Part shown: piece by piece, positions 49,903-59,525 of the stretch
Layout of the letters: every line of letters starts with the position of its first letter
How positions within the stretch are numbered: the first letter of the stretch is position 1
DNA from: Desulfovibrionaceae bacterium
Lineage (GTDB): Bacteria > Desulfobacterota > Desulfovibrionia > Desulfovibrionales > Desulfovibrionaceae
Assembly (NCBI GenBank): GCA_019421865.1
Contig: JAHZEL010000001.1
Location: 54,694-118,693, forward strand
Reading direction: 5' to 3'
Length of the DNA: 64,000 bases
The notes under the pieces: generated by a model
Database searches by the model: none
What the model was told of the DNA's origin: nothing
Seen by the model: the letters and a program-made list of their open reading frames with translations, nothing else
Translations under genes and position numbers: made by a program

Positions 49903-51795
49903 ATGAGGCACTGGCTTCCGGCATTCTTGTTCTGGCTGTTTCTGGCGGCGGAGTGTGCGGCCGCGCCCGTGCATGTGCGGAACTTCGACGTGCTTGTCGA
50001 CGTGGAGAAGAACGGCAACATCGTGGTCAGCGAAACGCTGAGCGTGGACATTCCCGCGGAGGGGACGTTCCACGGCATTTTCCGCGACATTCCTCTGGGA
50101 TCAAGACGTCCGGGGCAGAGAGCAGCCGCCGTCGACGTGCTGGCCGTCCGGCTGGACGGGCGGAATCTTGCCGTGGACGACATACGCCGCGAGCGCGGCC
50201 TTCTGCGCGTGTATCAGCGCGACAGGGAGAAAACGCTGTCGCCGGGCAGGCATGAGTTCTTTCTTTCCTACCGCATGACCGGTCAGACGTGGCTTTTCAA
50301 GAACAACGACGAGCTGACCTGGAACGTGACCGGTCCGGGCTGGGAGGCTCCCATCGACAGCGCCGCCTGCACCGTTCTCTGTCCGGTGGGGGCGCCTTTC
50401 TTCGGACAGACGGCATGGCTGGGAAAGCCGGGAAGCCATGAATCCCCCGTCGCCATGTCGTACGCGATAAAAAATGACCGCCTTGTCATGCGTTTTGAGG
50501 CACAGCGGCCCGTGCAGCCCGGCGAGGATTTCACCGTGGCCGCGGGCTGGCAGAAGGGATTCGTCGTTGTGGAAAGCGGGCAGGGCCTGTTTTCCGGCGT
50601 CGTGCTGTTCGCCGTGCTGGATGCGCTGCTGCTTCTCTATTTTCTCATCGTCTGGTTCATGACCGGCAGGGATCCGGAAAAGGGCGTCATTGTTCCCCTC
50701 TTTCATCCGCCCCTCGTTCGTACGGGAAAGAAGGGGGAAGCGAGGGAGAAGGAACTTTCCGCCGCGGCAGCCGCCTATGTCTTCCAGAAGATGCACATGA
50801 CGGCGGCCTGCTTCGGCGCGGCGGTGATATCGCTGGCCGGGCGGGGCTGCTGCATCATCGAGGGCAGCGCTTCGGAAGGCTTTTCTCTGAAGAAGGGCAA
50901 AGGCCGCTCTCCCCATGCCGAGGAGAACCGTATCCTTGATCTCATGGAAGAAGGGGAGACGATCTCCTGCTCGGACGGCGAGCGGCTGTATGCCATGCGC
51001 TCCGCCCTGAAGGATCAGCTTCGACGCGACTACGGCGGCATGTGGAAGGGAACCGGCGGCCTGTTCGGTTCGGTCTGGATGTTCCTCGGCCTTGCGGCCA
51101 CGCTCCTCGGTCTTGCGGCCGTGACCGCCTTCGTGACGGGAGGAGCGCTGCCCGAACAGTTCCCGGCGCTTCTCATGATCCTCTTTTTCTTCTTTTTCTT
51201 CTTCCGCAAGGGGCTTCAGGGCTCCGCGTCGCTTTTCCGGTCGGGCCGCCGCGGCGCTTTTGTGTTTTCACTGATCTTTCAGGCGGCGGTGCTGGGCTTC
51301 ATGGTTTTTTTCCTGTTCAGCGCCTTCCGGGATGATCTGGCCGTGCTCTCGAATGCGGAACTCTGCCTTGCGCTGCTCGCGCTTCTCATACCCTGCGGCT
51401 TTTCCCTCATCATGGACGCTCCCTCCGGCGAGGGGCGCGACATGCTCGACGCCATCGAGGGCCTGGCGCTCTACATCCGCATGGCGGAAAGCCCGACCCT
51501 GAACGCCCTCAATCCGCCGCAGCGCACGCTTGCGCACTACAGGGAGATCCTTCCCTACGCCGTGGCCCTCGGCCTTGAACAGGCCTGGGGCGCGCATTTT
51601 GCCGCCGCGCTTTCCGCGGCGGCCTCTTCGGGCGCGCGGGAAATCACGCCTGCGCTGGCCGGATCCCTCGCTTCCGAGGCGGACAGGAGCATGGCCTCCC
51701 ATGCCTCGTCGCACTCGTCTTCGTCAAGCTCGTTCGACGGCGGCGGAGGCGGCGCGGGAAGCGGCGGCGGTGGCGGCGGGGGCGGCGGCTGCTGA
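49903..51795 (+). CDS. DUF2207 domain membrane protein
   Basis: 630 residues from the ATG at 49903 after GGAGGAG. A signal peptide (about 20 residues) is followed by the extracytoplasmic DUF2207 domain, with FDVLVDVEKNGNIVVSETL and FHGIFRDIP, then membrane helices at about 240-260 and a cluster at about 390-500. The C-terminus ends in a Ser-rich stretch and an almost pure glycine tail finishing in cysteine, a known feature of the family. Paired with LemA, role unknown. Confidence 0.85.
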   Translation: MRHWLPAFLFWLFLAAECAAAPVHVRNFDVLVDVEKNGNIVVSETLSVDIPAEGTFHGIFRDIPLGSRRPGQRAAAVDVLAVRLDGRNLAVDDIRRERGLLRVYQRDREKTLSPGRHEFFLSYRMTGQTWLFKNNDELTWNVTGPGWEAPIDSAACTVLCPVGAPFFGQTAWLGKPGSHESPVAMSYAIKNDRLVMRFEAQRPVQPGEDFTVAAGWQKGFVVVESGQGLFSGVVLFAVLDALLLLYFLIVWFMTGRDPEKGVIVPLFHPPLVRTGKKGEAREKELSAAAAAYVFQKMHMTAACFGAAVISLAGRGCCIIEGSASEGFSLKKGKGRSPHAEENRILDLMEEGETISCSDGERLYAMRSALKDQLRRDYGGMWKGTGGLFGSVWMFLGLAATLLGLAAVTAFVTGGALPEQFPALLMILFFFFFFFRKGLQGSASLFRSGRRGAFVFSLIFQAAVLGFMVFFLFSAFRDDLAVLSNAELCLALLALLIPCGFSLIMDAPSGEGRDMLDAIEGLALYIRMAESPTLNALNPPQRTLAHYREILPYAVALGLEQAWGAHFAAALSAAASSGAREITPALAGSLASEADRSMASHASSHSSSSSSFDGGGGGAGSGGGGGGGGGC

Positions 51796-51945
51796 TGATT
51801 CCGCGCCCCGCCGGGCACGGAAAGTCGTTTGCACATCCCTGCGTTTTGTCATAGGGTACTCATGGATGGAAGACGGAAAATCAGGCGTTTTTCCGCTTCT
51901 TCGTTCCTCATTATCGACAGAATCTTCCCTTTCGGAGGTGTTTCC

Positions 51946-52536
51946 ATGAACGTTCGCACGATGGTTGCCGGCGTGGCCGCCGCGCTCATGCTTACCGGCT
52001 GCTCCAACCTGTCTTCTTCCATCAGCAATCCCTTTGAACAGCCCAGCATCACCGAGACCTACTTCTCTCAGTTCCGCGACGTGCCCATTCCCGCGCCCAT
52101 GAGCACCATTCCTTCGGAAACGCTGGTCACCGTGGGACCCGACGGCAGCAAGTTCGGTCTGGAATCCTTCAGCGGCCGCGTGGACGGCACCTCCCTTGCC
52201 AACGTCATGATGCAGAACATGGCCCGCCAGGGCTGGCAGCTGCGCGGCTCCAGCGTGGGCGTGCGCTCGGTGCAGCTCTATGAGAAGTCCCCGCACTATG
52301 CGGCCATCTTCTATCGCGAGGGCGTGGTGAACACCTCCATGGATGTGTGGGTCGTCAACGGCGTGAACGTCGACATTCTGAGCCTGGTGCCTGAAGTGCA
52401 CAACAGGGTGAACAACAGCTACTCGTCTTCCTCCTCGTCCTACTCCGGATCCTCCTATTCCGGTTCGTCCTACTCCGGCGCTTCGTCCTCCTACGACGGC
52501 GCCTCCTCCGGGCGTGTGACGAGTCTTTCCGAATAG
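51946..52536 (+). CDS. Lipoprotein with Ser/Tyr/Gly repeat tail
   Basis: 196 residues from the ATG at 51946 (GGAGG upstream). A lipoprotein signal peptide ends in LTGC, with the lipidated cysteine near residue 19. A globular domain of about 120 residues follows, containing two FSGRVDG/GWQLRGSS stretches that suggest a DUF-type anchor domain. The last about 40 residues repeat YSGSS units. No -aspartate at +2 (the residue after Cys is Ser), so sorting to the outer membrane is likely. Function unknown. Confidence 0.75.
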   Translation: MNVRTMVAGVAAALMLTGCSNLSSSISNPFEQPSITETYFSQFRDVPIPAPMSTIPSETLVTVGPDGSKFGLESFSGRVDGTSLANVMMQNMARQGWQLRGSSVGVRSVQLYEKSPHYAAIFYREGVVNTSMDVWVVNGVNVDILSLVPEVHNRVNNSYSSSSSSYSGSSYSGSSYSGASSSYDGASSGRVTSLSE

Positions 52537-52543
52537 GTGCATT

Positions 52544-53770
52544 ATGGAAAAGCATCTGCTGTTCAAGCGCTTTGCGGATAAAAGGCTGCATCTTGGCGTA
52601 TGCGGTTCCGTGGCCGCGTTCCGTGCAGCCGAGCTTGTGCACCGCTGGCAGGATACCGGAGCCGCGGTGAGCGCCACGCTCACGGCGGCCGCACAGAAAT
52701 TCATTACGCCGCTCACCTTCGAGGCTCTCGGCGCGTCGCCCGTGTACGGCGCGATGTTCTCGGGAGAATCGCCCTTCGAGCATCTGGAACCCGGGCAGGT
52801 CGCCCATGCCATGGTCATCGCGCCGGCCTCGGCCGACATGATCGCCCGTCTTGCCCACGGCCTTGCGGACGACATGCTCTCCGCGCAGGCGCTCGCCTTC
52901 GACGGACCCGTGGTGCTGGCTCCGGCCATGAATCCGCGCATGTGGCGCAATCCGGCCACGCAGGCCAATGTGGACATCCTGCGCGAGCGCGGCTTCACCT
53001 TCGTGGGGCCGGACTCGGGTGTGGTTGCCTGTCACGACGAAGGGCAGGGGCGTCTGGCGGATCTTCGCATGATCTACCTTGCCGGACTCAAGGCACTCAC
53101 CCCGCAGGACATGGAAGGCAGAACCGTCATGATCACGCTCGGCCCCACCCGCGAAACGTGGGACGACGTGCGCTTCTGGACCAACGCCTCCACGGGCGTC
53201 ATGGGCGCGTCTCTGGCCGTGGCGGCCTGGCTGCGCGGCGCGGAGGTGCATGCGGTGTGCGGCCCCGTGGATGTCTGGATGCCCGACGATCCGGCCTTCC
53301 ACAGACACAACGTGACGAGCGCCCTTGAGATGCTGGAAACGGCACGGGAACTCTGGCCCTCGGCCGATGCGGGCATATTCACCGCCGCCGTGGCCGATTT
53401 CCGTCCGGAACCGCACGGACCGGGCAAGTTCAAGAAGGACAGAGCCTCGGATGGCTTCAGTCTTTCCTTCCTGCCCAACGCGGACATTCTGCGCACGCTG
53501 GCCGAGGAGCGCTCCGAAGGTCAGGTGATTGCAGGCTTTGCCGCCGAAAGCGTGCCCGACATGGATGCGCTCGGTCTTGCCGTGCATCACAAGCTGTCCA
53601 CCAAGGGCGCGGACATCATTGTGGGCAACCGCATTTCCGACGGCTTCGGTCGTGCGGCCAACCGCGTGTATGTGGCCGACGTGCAGGGGCGTGAGGAAGT
53701 GTGGCCCGACATGCCCAAGCCGCAGGTGGCCTGGAAGATCATCGACTGGCTGCGTACGCTTTTCGTATGA
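52544..53770 (+). CDS. coaBC: Phosphopantothenoylcysteine synthetase/decarboxylase CoaBC
   Basis: 408 residues. The N-terminal decarboxylase (CoaC) has the FMN-binding fold with GVCGSVAAFRAAEL, the catalytic-histidine region FEHLEPG, APASADMIARLAHG, PAMNPRMW and ACHDEGQGRL. The C-terminal synthetase (CoaB) has ITLGPTRETWDDVRFWTN, AAVADFRP and the KFKKD lysine. Together they make 4'-phosphopantetheine from 4'-phosphopantothenate, cysteine and CTP for coenzyme A. Starts 7 bp after the lipoprotein stop codon and overlaps the next gene (ATGA). Confidence 0.93.
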   Translation: MEKHLLFKRFADKRLHLGVCGSVAAFRAAELVHRWQDTGAAVSATLTAAAQKFITPLTFEALGASPVYGAMFSGESPFEHLEPGQVAHAMVIAPASADMIARLAHGLADDMLSAQALAFDGPVVLAPAMNPRMWRNPATQANVDILRERGFTFVGPDSGVVACHDEGQGRLADLRMIYLAGLKALTPQDMEGRTVMITLGPTRETWDDVRFWTNASTGVMGASLAVAAWLRGAEVHAVCGPVDVWMPDDPAFHRHNVTSALEMLETARELWPSADAGIFTAAVADFRPEPHGPGKFKKDRASDGFSLSFLPNADILRTLAEERSEGQVIAGFAAESVPDMDALGLAVHHKLSTKGADIIVGNRISDGFGRAANRVYVADVQGREEVWPDMPKPQVAWKIIDWLRTLFV

Positions 53771-54567
53771 TGACCCGATCCGTCATAGCAGGACCGTGGC
53801 TGAAGGCCGGTCTTTCCGTGCTGCTTCTGGAAAACGCCTCGCGCGTTGCCGAGCTGCGCGGTGAGAACGTCTCTGCGGAGCCTTCCCCCGCAGCACCCCG
53901 CGCGGCGACGCCTTCCCGTGTGCCTGCAGCCAAAGCTTCGCAGGCGTATGCCGCACCTGCCGCCCAGCCTTCGCCGCAGCCTTCTCCCGCAGCCGCGCCT
54001 GCCCTCAGGAGCGCTCCGCGTAAGGATGAGCGTCCGGCGGCACAAACGTCTTCGACTCCGGCTTCCGCGCTTCTTGCCACGCCCGGAGCGCGCCCCGTGG
54101 AGGAGTGGCCCGCAAGCTGGCTTGCGCTCAAGAACCGCCGTCCGCTGCCGCCGCGCCCGCTGGTGCTCTGGACCTATGCCGGACTCGGCGAGGATCTGAC
54201 CGGCACGCCCGACGAAACGCGCAGGCAGGTCATCGTGCGCATGCTCATGGAACTGCGGCATCCCGGCGGAACGCATGTGTTCTGGCCCTGCGGCCTTCAG
54301 GGAGAGCAGCCCGGCGACGGGCCGGATCTCTTCTGGTCGGGCGTGAAGCTGCTCAATCCCCGTGTGCTGCTGCTGTTCGGTTCCGATGCCCGCGACGTTC
54401 TTTCCATGCCCAAAACGCTGCTGCCTTTCTGTCAGGAGCGCGTGAACGGCAGACTGGTCATTCAGCTGCCCCGCCCGCAGTCCCTTGCGGCGGATGAAGC
54501 CTCGTTCCGGCGCGCGCAGGCCTTTCTGGCAAGGCTTTTGAGCTTCTGCGCCCGGCGTCAGGCCTAG
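53767..54567 (+). CDS. Pro/Ala-rich protein of unknown function coupled to coaBC
   Basis: 266 residues; ATG at 53767 overlaps the coaBC stop codon. Residues about 38-105 are a Pro/Ala/Ser-rich low-complexity linker. The C-terminal about 150 residues look globular (VLWTYAGLGEDLTGTPDE, GGTHVFWPCGLQGEQPGD, NPRVLLLFGSDARDVL). The last motif is faintly reminiscent of uracil-DNA-glycosylase-fold proteins, but I cannot support that assignment. A rho-independent terminator follows, so it closes the transcript. Confidence 0.65.
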   Translation: MMTRSVIAGPWLKAGLSVLLLENASRVAELRGENVSAEPSPAAPRAATPSRVPAAKASQAYAAPAAQPSPQPSPAAAPALRSAPRKDERPAAQTSSTPASALLATPGARPVEEWPASWLALKNRRPLPPRPLVLWTYAGLGEDLTGTPDETRRQVIVRMLMELRHPGGTHVFWPCGLQGEQPGDGPDLFWSGVKLLNPRVLLLFGSDARDVLSMPKTLLPFCQERVNGRLVIQLPRPQSLAADEASFRRAQAFLARLLSFCARRQA

Positions 54568-54602
54568 GAAGCGACAAGCCGGATTCTTCCCTATTCATTA
54601 CG

Positions 54603-54645
54603 AAAAAGCCTTTCTCTTCGTTTCGGAAGAGAAAGGCTTTTTTTG
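54603..54645. terminator. Terminator after the coaBC unit
   Basis: AAAAAGCCTTTCTCTTC-GTTTCG-GAAGAGAAAGGCTTTTTTT, a 17-bp perfect stem with a T7 tail on the plus strand and an A-run on the other side. Confidence 0.9.
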
Positions 54646-54750
54646 TATGTGCTGCTCTTGAAGAAAGAGGCGAGACAGGGGGGCTGCCCCCCGTGTGCAG
54701 CAGACAGATGCGGCAGACAGCGGCAGGCTCAGCGGGCCGGTCGTGTGAAG

Positions 54751-54948
54751 CTATGCGCGGCGCTGCTTTTCCCTTTCCGCCTTCATCTGCTCTCTTTTTT
54801 CATGGAGTCTGGCAGACGTGAGTCCGGCAAGCAGGCCCATCGTCGCGCCGAACACAATGCCTTCCGCCGCGTTCACGAAGCCGAGAAGCACGGCAAAGAT
54901 GCCGATGGAGCTGCCGATCAGAAAACCTCGAACTATAAAAGGACTCAT
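54751..54948 (-). CDS. Small two-helix membrane protein
   Basis: 65 residues from the ATG at 54948 (GAGG six bases upstream); an ATG at 54960 would add four residues. Two hydrophobic glycine-containing helices (GFLIGSSIGIFAVLLGF and GIVFGATMGLLAGL) are followed by a strongly basic/acidic tail ending QRRA. No family recognised. It lies alone between a terminator and the plus-strand RND operon, transcribed divergently from the latter. Confidence 0.6.
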   Translation of the reverse strand: MSPFIVRGFLIGSSIGIFAVLLGFVNAAEGIVFGATMGLLAGLTSARLHEKREQMKAEREKQRRA

Positions 54949-55135
54949 ACAGAACCTCATGGCACGTTTTTCTGCGCCGTATTAAGAGAAAGGAGATTGC
55001 CATAATGTACGTGCGCCCGTCTTTTTGTCAATGCGCGGGCGGCGGAAGACGTTTTTGCGGCGCATGCGCCGCCTTCGGGATGATGCCGGAGCCGGGCGTT
55101 CCGGCGGCGAACCGTTCAGAGAGGAGGAAAGGGTC

Positions 55136-56362
55136 ATGGATATCCTGCGTACGGGAGGAGCCGTGCTGCTCGGTCTTTGTCTTGTCGCCTGCGACGATGA
55201 GAGGAAAAGGGAGCAGGCCGAAGCATCCCTTCCGCCGCCCCTCGTCAGGGCCGTGGAGCTTCAGCGCATGGACGTGCCGCTGTATGCCGTGTTCATGGGG
55301 CAGACGCAGGGGCGGCGGCATGCCTCGGTCAGACCGCAGGTTTCCGGCCTGCTTATCAGGCGACTCTTTGAGGAAGGGGCCTATGTGCAGCAGGGAAGCG
55401 TATTGTTCGAGATCGATCCCGCGCCGTTCGAGGCCGCGCTCCGGCAGGCGGAAGGTCAGCTTGCCGAATCCGTGAGCGCGCTTGAGAACGCCCGGAAGGA
55501 ATACGAGCGCGTGCGGAAGCTCTATGCGGGCAATGCCGTAAGCGCGCAGCAGCGCGACAGCGCCTACGCCGCCTGGCGAGAAGCGCAGGGGCGGCATGCG
55601 GCCTCCCGCGCCGCCGTGGACGACGCCCGCATCCGGCTCGGCTACTGCCGCGTGGAAGCGCCGATTTCCGGTTATACCAGCCGGGAGGTGACCACGGTGG
55701 GCAATCTTGTCGATGCGCAGAGCACGCTCACGTACATCAATCAGACCGATCCCATGGACGTGGAATTTTCCGTGCCGAGCGTGGAGCTTTTTTCCATGCG
55801 CGACATGGAGTCGCGGGGAAAGGCCGTGAGCTACGGAGAAGGGTCCTCGGCCTCGCTTTCGCTGATCGACGGCGCAAACTACGACCGGCAGGGCCGCGTG
55901 GTCTTTCTGGATACGCAGGTGGATACGCCGCAAAGCGCCGTGCGGGCCAGAGCGCGTTTTCCCAATCCCGACGGCAGGCTGCTGCCCGGCCAGTTCGTTC
56001 TCGTGCGCGTGGGCGGGGCGAAACTTGTCGATGCGCTCATGCTGCCGCAGGAGACCGTCATGCAGACGGAAAAGGGCACGGCCGTGTATGCGCTCGATGC
56101 GTCGGATCGCGTGGAGCTGAAGGATGTGAAGCTCGGGCCGGCGTTCGGCGGAAGCTTCCTTCTGGAAGAGGGGCTTGAGCCGGGGCAGCGGGTCATCGTG
56201 GAGGGGCAGAACAAGGTGCGGCCGGGAGGCATGGTACAGGTTGAACTTCAGCATCAGGCCGTGACGCCCGATCCTCTGGATGCGGCGGCCTCTTCCTCTT
56301 CAGGTTCAGGCGGCGGCGTGGAGGACGCGCCTGCGCCGGTCAGGGAGGCTCCCCATGAGTGA
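55136..56362 (+). CDS. RND efflux periplasmic adaptor lipoprotein (AcrA/MexA family)
   Basis: 408 residues from the ATG at 55136 (GAGGAGG upstream). Lipoprotein signal with lipobox LVAC. Membrane-fusion-protein layout: beta-barrel/lipoyl segments (VRPQVSGLLIRRLFEEGAYV, RVEAPISGYTSREVTTVG), a helical hairpin between them, and a C-terminal barrel. The last about 25 residues are Ser/Gly-rich. It links the inner-membrane pump and the outer-membrane channel encoded next. Overlaps the pump gene by 8 bp. Confidence 0.93.
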   Translation: MDILRTGGAVLLGLCLVACDDERKREQAEASLPPPLVRAVELQRMDVPLYAVFMGQTQGRRHASVRPQVSGLLIRRLFEEGAYVQQGSVLFEIDPAPFEAALRQAEGQLAESVSALENARKEYERVRKLYAGNAVSAQQRDSAYAAWREAQGRHAASRAAVDDARIRLGYCRVEAPISGYTSREVTTVGNLVDAQSTLTYINQTDPMDVEFSVPSVELFSMRDMESRGKAVSYGEGSSASLSLIDGANYDRQGRVVFLDTQVDTPQSAVRARARFPNPDGRLLPGQFVLVRVGGAKLVDALMLPQETVMQTEKGTAVYALDASDRVELKDVKLGPAFGGSFLLEEGLEPGQRVIVEGQNKVRPGGMVQVELQHQAVTPDPLDAAASSSSGSGGGVEDAPAPVREAPHE

Positions 56363-59300
56363 CGCATCAGGCAGCAGACAGGCCTCTTTGCAGGCGGCCG
56401 CTCCCCGCGCGGGATTTTTCCTGCTCAGACCCGTTCTTTCCATTGTTCTGTCGGTGTTCATCGTGCTGGCCGGACTGCTTTCCATACGGGCGCTGCCCGT
56501 GGCGCAGTATCCCGATCTCATCCCTCCCACCATCACGGTGAGCGCGCAGTATCCCGGCGCCAGTCCCGAGGTCATTGCCGAAACCGTGGCCACGCCCATA
56601 GAGGAGCAGATCAACGGCGTGTCCGACATGATCTACATGAGTTCGGTCAGCTCTTCCAGCGGCGCCATGCAGATTTCCGTGACCTTTGCCGTGGGCACCG
56701 ATGCGGACGTGGCGCAGGTGAACGTGAACAACAGAGTGCAGGCCGCCACGCCCATGCTGCCGGAAATAGTGCGGCAGTACGGCGTGACCGTGGACACCTT
56801 TTCGCCCGCCATTCTGGAAATCGTGGCTCTGTATTCAAAGGACGGCCGGTTCGACGCCACGGCGCTCAGCAACTACGCGCTCGTGAACCTGCTCGACGGG
56901 CTCAAGCGCCTGCCGGGCGTGGGACAGGCGCAGATCATAGGCAACAGCGATCACGCCATGCGCATCTGGCTGGATCCTCCGCGCATGGCGCAGCTCGGCA
57001 TAAGCACGTCCGACATCGCGCAGGCGGTGAAGGATCAGAACGCGCAGTATTCCCTCGGCAGCGTGGGCAGTCAGCCCGGCTCGGAAGCGATTGCCATGAC
57101 CTGGCAGCTTGAGGGGCAGGGGCGTCTTGCCACGGCGGAAGAGTTTGCCGACATCATTCTGCGGGCCTCGCCCGAAGGCGGGGTGCTGCGCCTTCGCGAC
57201 GTGGGCCGCGTGGAACTCGGTGCGGAAAGCTACAACTTCGCCTGCGCCATCGACGGAGCCACGGCCGTGCCGCTGGCCATCTTCCTGGCACCCGGGAGCA
57301 ACGCGCTGAATACGGCGAAGAACGTGGCGGCCTACATGGAGGAAGCGTCCCGGCTCTTTCCGGCGGGCATGGACTACATCGTTCCGTACGACACCACCAT
57401 TTTCGTGCGGCTTTCCGTGGAGGAAGTGGTGCGCACGCTGGTGGAGGCCATGCTGCTCGTGTTTGCGGTGGTCTATCTCTTTCTTCAGGACTGGCGGGCC
57501 ACGCTCATTCCCTGCCTTGCCGTGCCCATCGCGCTGGTGGGCACGTTTGCGGGCGTGTATCTTCTGGATTTTTCCATCAACACGCTCACGCTCTTTGCTC
57601 TGGTTCTGGCCATAGGCATGGTGGTGGATGACGCCATCGTGGTGCTGGAAAACGTGGAGCGCGTGCTGCGTACCGAAGGACTCGGCGTGGCCGGAGCCAC
57701 GGCCGCGGCCATGAACGAGGTTACTTCGGCGGTTGTGGCCATTGTGTTCGTGCTGTGCTCCGTGTTCATTCCCGTGGGATTTCTCGGCGGACTGGCCGGG
57801 GTGATGTACCGGCAGTTCGCCGTCACCATCGCCATGGCCGTGGTGATTTCCGGCGTGGTGGCGCTCACGCTGACTCCCGCGCTGTGCATGCTGCTTCTGA
57901 AGGAAGGGCACAGGGAGCCGTGGGCGCCGTTTCGCTGGTTCAACCGCTTTTTCGACGCGCTGACCGACGGCTTTGCGCATCTGGTGGGCGTGTTCATAAG
58001 GCACGGCGTGATCTCTGGCGGCATTCTTCTTCTGCTGTGCGCGGCAACGGCGGAACTTTTTTCGCGCGTGCCCACCACGCTGGTGCCGGAAGAGGATCAG
58101 GGCGCGCTCATGTGCACCATTGCGCTGCCTGAAGGTTCGGCGCTCACCAGAACGCGGGATCTGGTCATGAACGTGAGCCGGGCCGTGAGCCGTCTGCCCG
58201 CGGTGGAGCATGTGCTCAGCCTTTCCGGGTATGATCTCATCACGAGTTCTCTCGATACCGGCGCGGGCACGCTGTTCATTCAGCTCCGCCCCTGGGACGA
58301 ACGGGAAAAGGCGGGACTTTCCGTGGAGGATACGCTACGGCAGATCTATGCGCTGGGTCTGAAGGACGCCCGGGGCGTGGTGATGCCCTTCAATCCGCCG
58401 CCCATCATGGGCATGAGCAATACCGGCGGCTTCGACATGGCCGTGCAGACGACGACAGGTTCCGCCCGGGAACTGGCCGACGTGGCGGCGCGCTTTGCCG
58501 CCGAAGCCTCAAAACAGCCGGAGCTTTCGCGGGTGAGCAGTTCCTTCAGCGTGGATTCTCCGCGTCTTTTTGTGGATCTGGACAGGGAAAAGGCCATGAT
58601 GTCCGGCGTGGACTGCAGCGCGGTGTACACCATGATCGGCGCCACGCTCGGTTCCACCTACATCAACGACTTCAACCTTTCCGGACGCACCTTCAAGGTG
58701 ATGATGCAGGCCGACGAGCGTTACCGGGGCCTGCCCGACAGCATGCGTTCTTTGTATGTGAGCGCTTCGGACGGCAGTCAGATTCCCCTGACGTCGCTGG
58801 TGTCGGTCAGCACGCGCGGAGGCCCGTCGAGCATCACGCACTTCAACGGACTCATGTCCGCGAAAATCACGGGCAATCCTGCGCCGGGCGTAAGTTCGGG
58901 GCAGGCCATTGCGGCGCTGGAGCGCGTGGCCGAATCGCTGCCTGCGGGCTACAGCTATGCCTGGTCGGGCGTTACCTATCAGGAAGTGGAAAACGGCGGC
59001 ACGGACTTCGGGGTACTCGGTCTGAGCGTGCTCATGATCTTTCTCATTCTCGCCGCCCAGTACGAGCGCTGGAGTCTGCCGCTGGCCGTGCTTTCCGCCG
59101 TGCCCTTCGCGGTGTTCGGGGCCATTCTGGGCAACTGGCTCACGGGCCTTTCCAACGACATCTACACGCAGGTGGCCATCATCACCTTGCTGGGGCTGGC
59201 ATGCAAGAACGCCATTCTCATCATCGAGTTCGCCGTGGAGCTGCGCGATCAGGGAAAGTCGCTGGAAGAGGCCGCCGTGGAGGCGGCAAGACTGCGCTTT

Positions 59301-59525
59301 CGGCCCATCGTCATGACGTCCATAGCCTTCATTCTGGGCTGTCTTCCTCTGGCGTTCAGTTCCGGCGCGGGCGCGGCGAGCCGTGTGTCCATAGGGGTGA
59401 GCGTGGTGTGCGGCATGCTGGCGGCCACGGTGCTGGCTCCGCTCATCGTGCCGTATTTCTTCGTGCTTGTCATGCGCGTTTCGGAACGGCTTTCGGGCAA
59501 GGGGCGCAGGGAGGAGAAGGCATGA
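56355..59525 (+). CDS. RND multidrug efflux permease, HAE1 family (AcrB/MexB-like)
   Basis: 1056 residues, the usual length. Features include the N-terminal helix FFLLRPVLSIVLSVFI, the repeat block QYPDLIPPTITVSAQYPGASP, the proton-relay aspartates in GMVVDDAIVVLENVER, and the duplicated second half with NAILIIEFA. Proton-driven trimeric exporter of hydrophobic compounds. ATG at 56355 lies inside the end of the adaptor gene, so the two are coupled. Confidence 0.95.
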   Translation: MSDASGSRQASLQAAAPRAGFFLLRPVLSIVLSVFIVLAGLLSIRALPVAQYPDLIPPTITVSAQYPGASPEVIAETVATPIEEQINGVSDMIYMSSVSSSSGAMQISVTFAVGTDADVAQVNVNNRVQAATPMLPEIVRQYGVTVDTFSPAILEIVALYSKDGRFDATALSNYALVNLLDGLKRLPGVGQAQIIGNSDHAMRIWLDPPRMAQLGISTSDIAQAVKDQNAQYSLGSVGSQPGSEAIAMTWQLEGQGRLATAEEFADIILRASPEGGVLRLRDVGRVELGAESYNFACAIDGATAVPLAIFLAPGSNALNTAKNVAAYMEEASRLFPAGMDYIVPYDTTIFVRLSVEEVVRTLVEAMLLVFAVVYLFLQDWRATLIPCLAVPIALVGTFAGVYLLDFSINTLTLFALVLAIGMVVDDAIVVLENVERVLRTEGLGVAGATAAAMNEVTSAVVAIVFVLCSVFIPVGFLGGLAGVMYRQFAVTIAMAVVISGVVALTLTPALCMLLLKEGHREPWAPFRWFNRFFDALTDGFAHLVGVFIRHGVISGGILLLLCAATAELFSRVPTTLVPEEDQGALMCTIALPEGSALTRTRDLVMNVSRAVSRLPAVEHVLSLSGYDLITSSLDTGAGTLFIQLRPWDEREKAGLSVEDTLRQIYALGLKDARGVVMPFNPPPIMGMSNTGGFDMAVQTTTGSARELADVAARFAAEASKQPELSRVSSSFSVDSPRLFVDLDREKAMMSGVDCSAVYTMIGATLGSTYINDFNLSGRTFKVMMQADERYRGLPDSMRSLYVSASDGSQIPLTSLVSVSTRGGPSSITHFNGLMSAKITGNPAPGVSSGQAIAALERVAESLPAGYSYAWSGVTYQEVENGGTDFGVLGLSVLMIFLILAAQYERWSLPLAVLSAVPFAVFGAILGNWLTGLSNDIYTQVAIITLLGLACKNAILIIEFAVELRDQGKSLEEAAVEAARLRFRPIVMTSIAFILGCLPLAFSSGAGAASRVSIGVSVVCGMLAATVLAPLIVPYFFVLVMRVSERLSGKGRREEKA

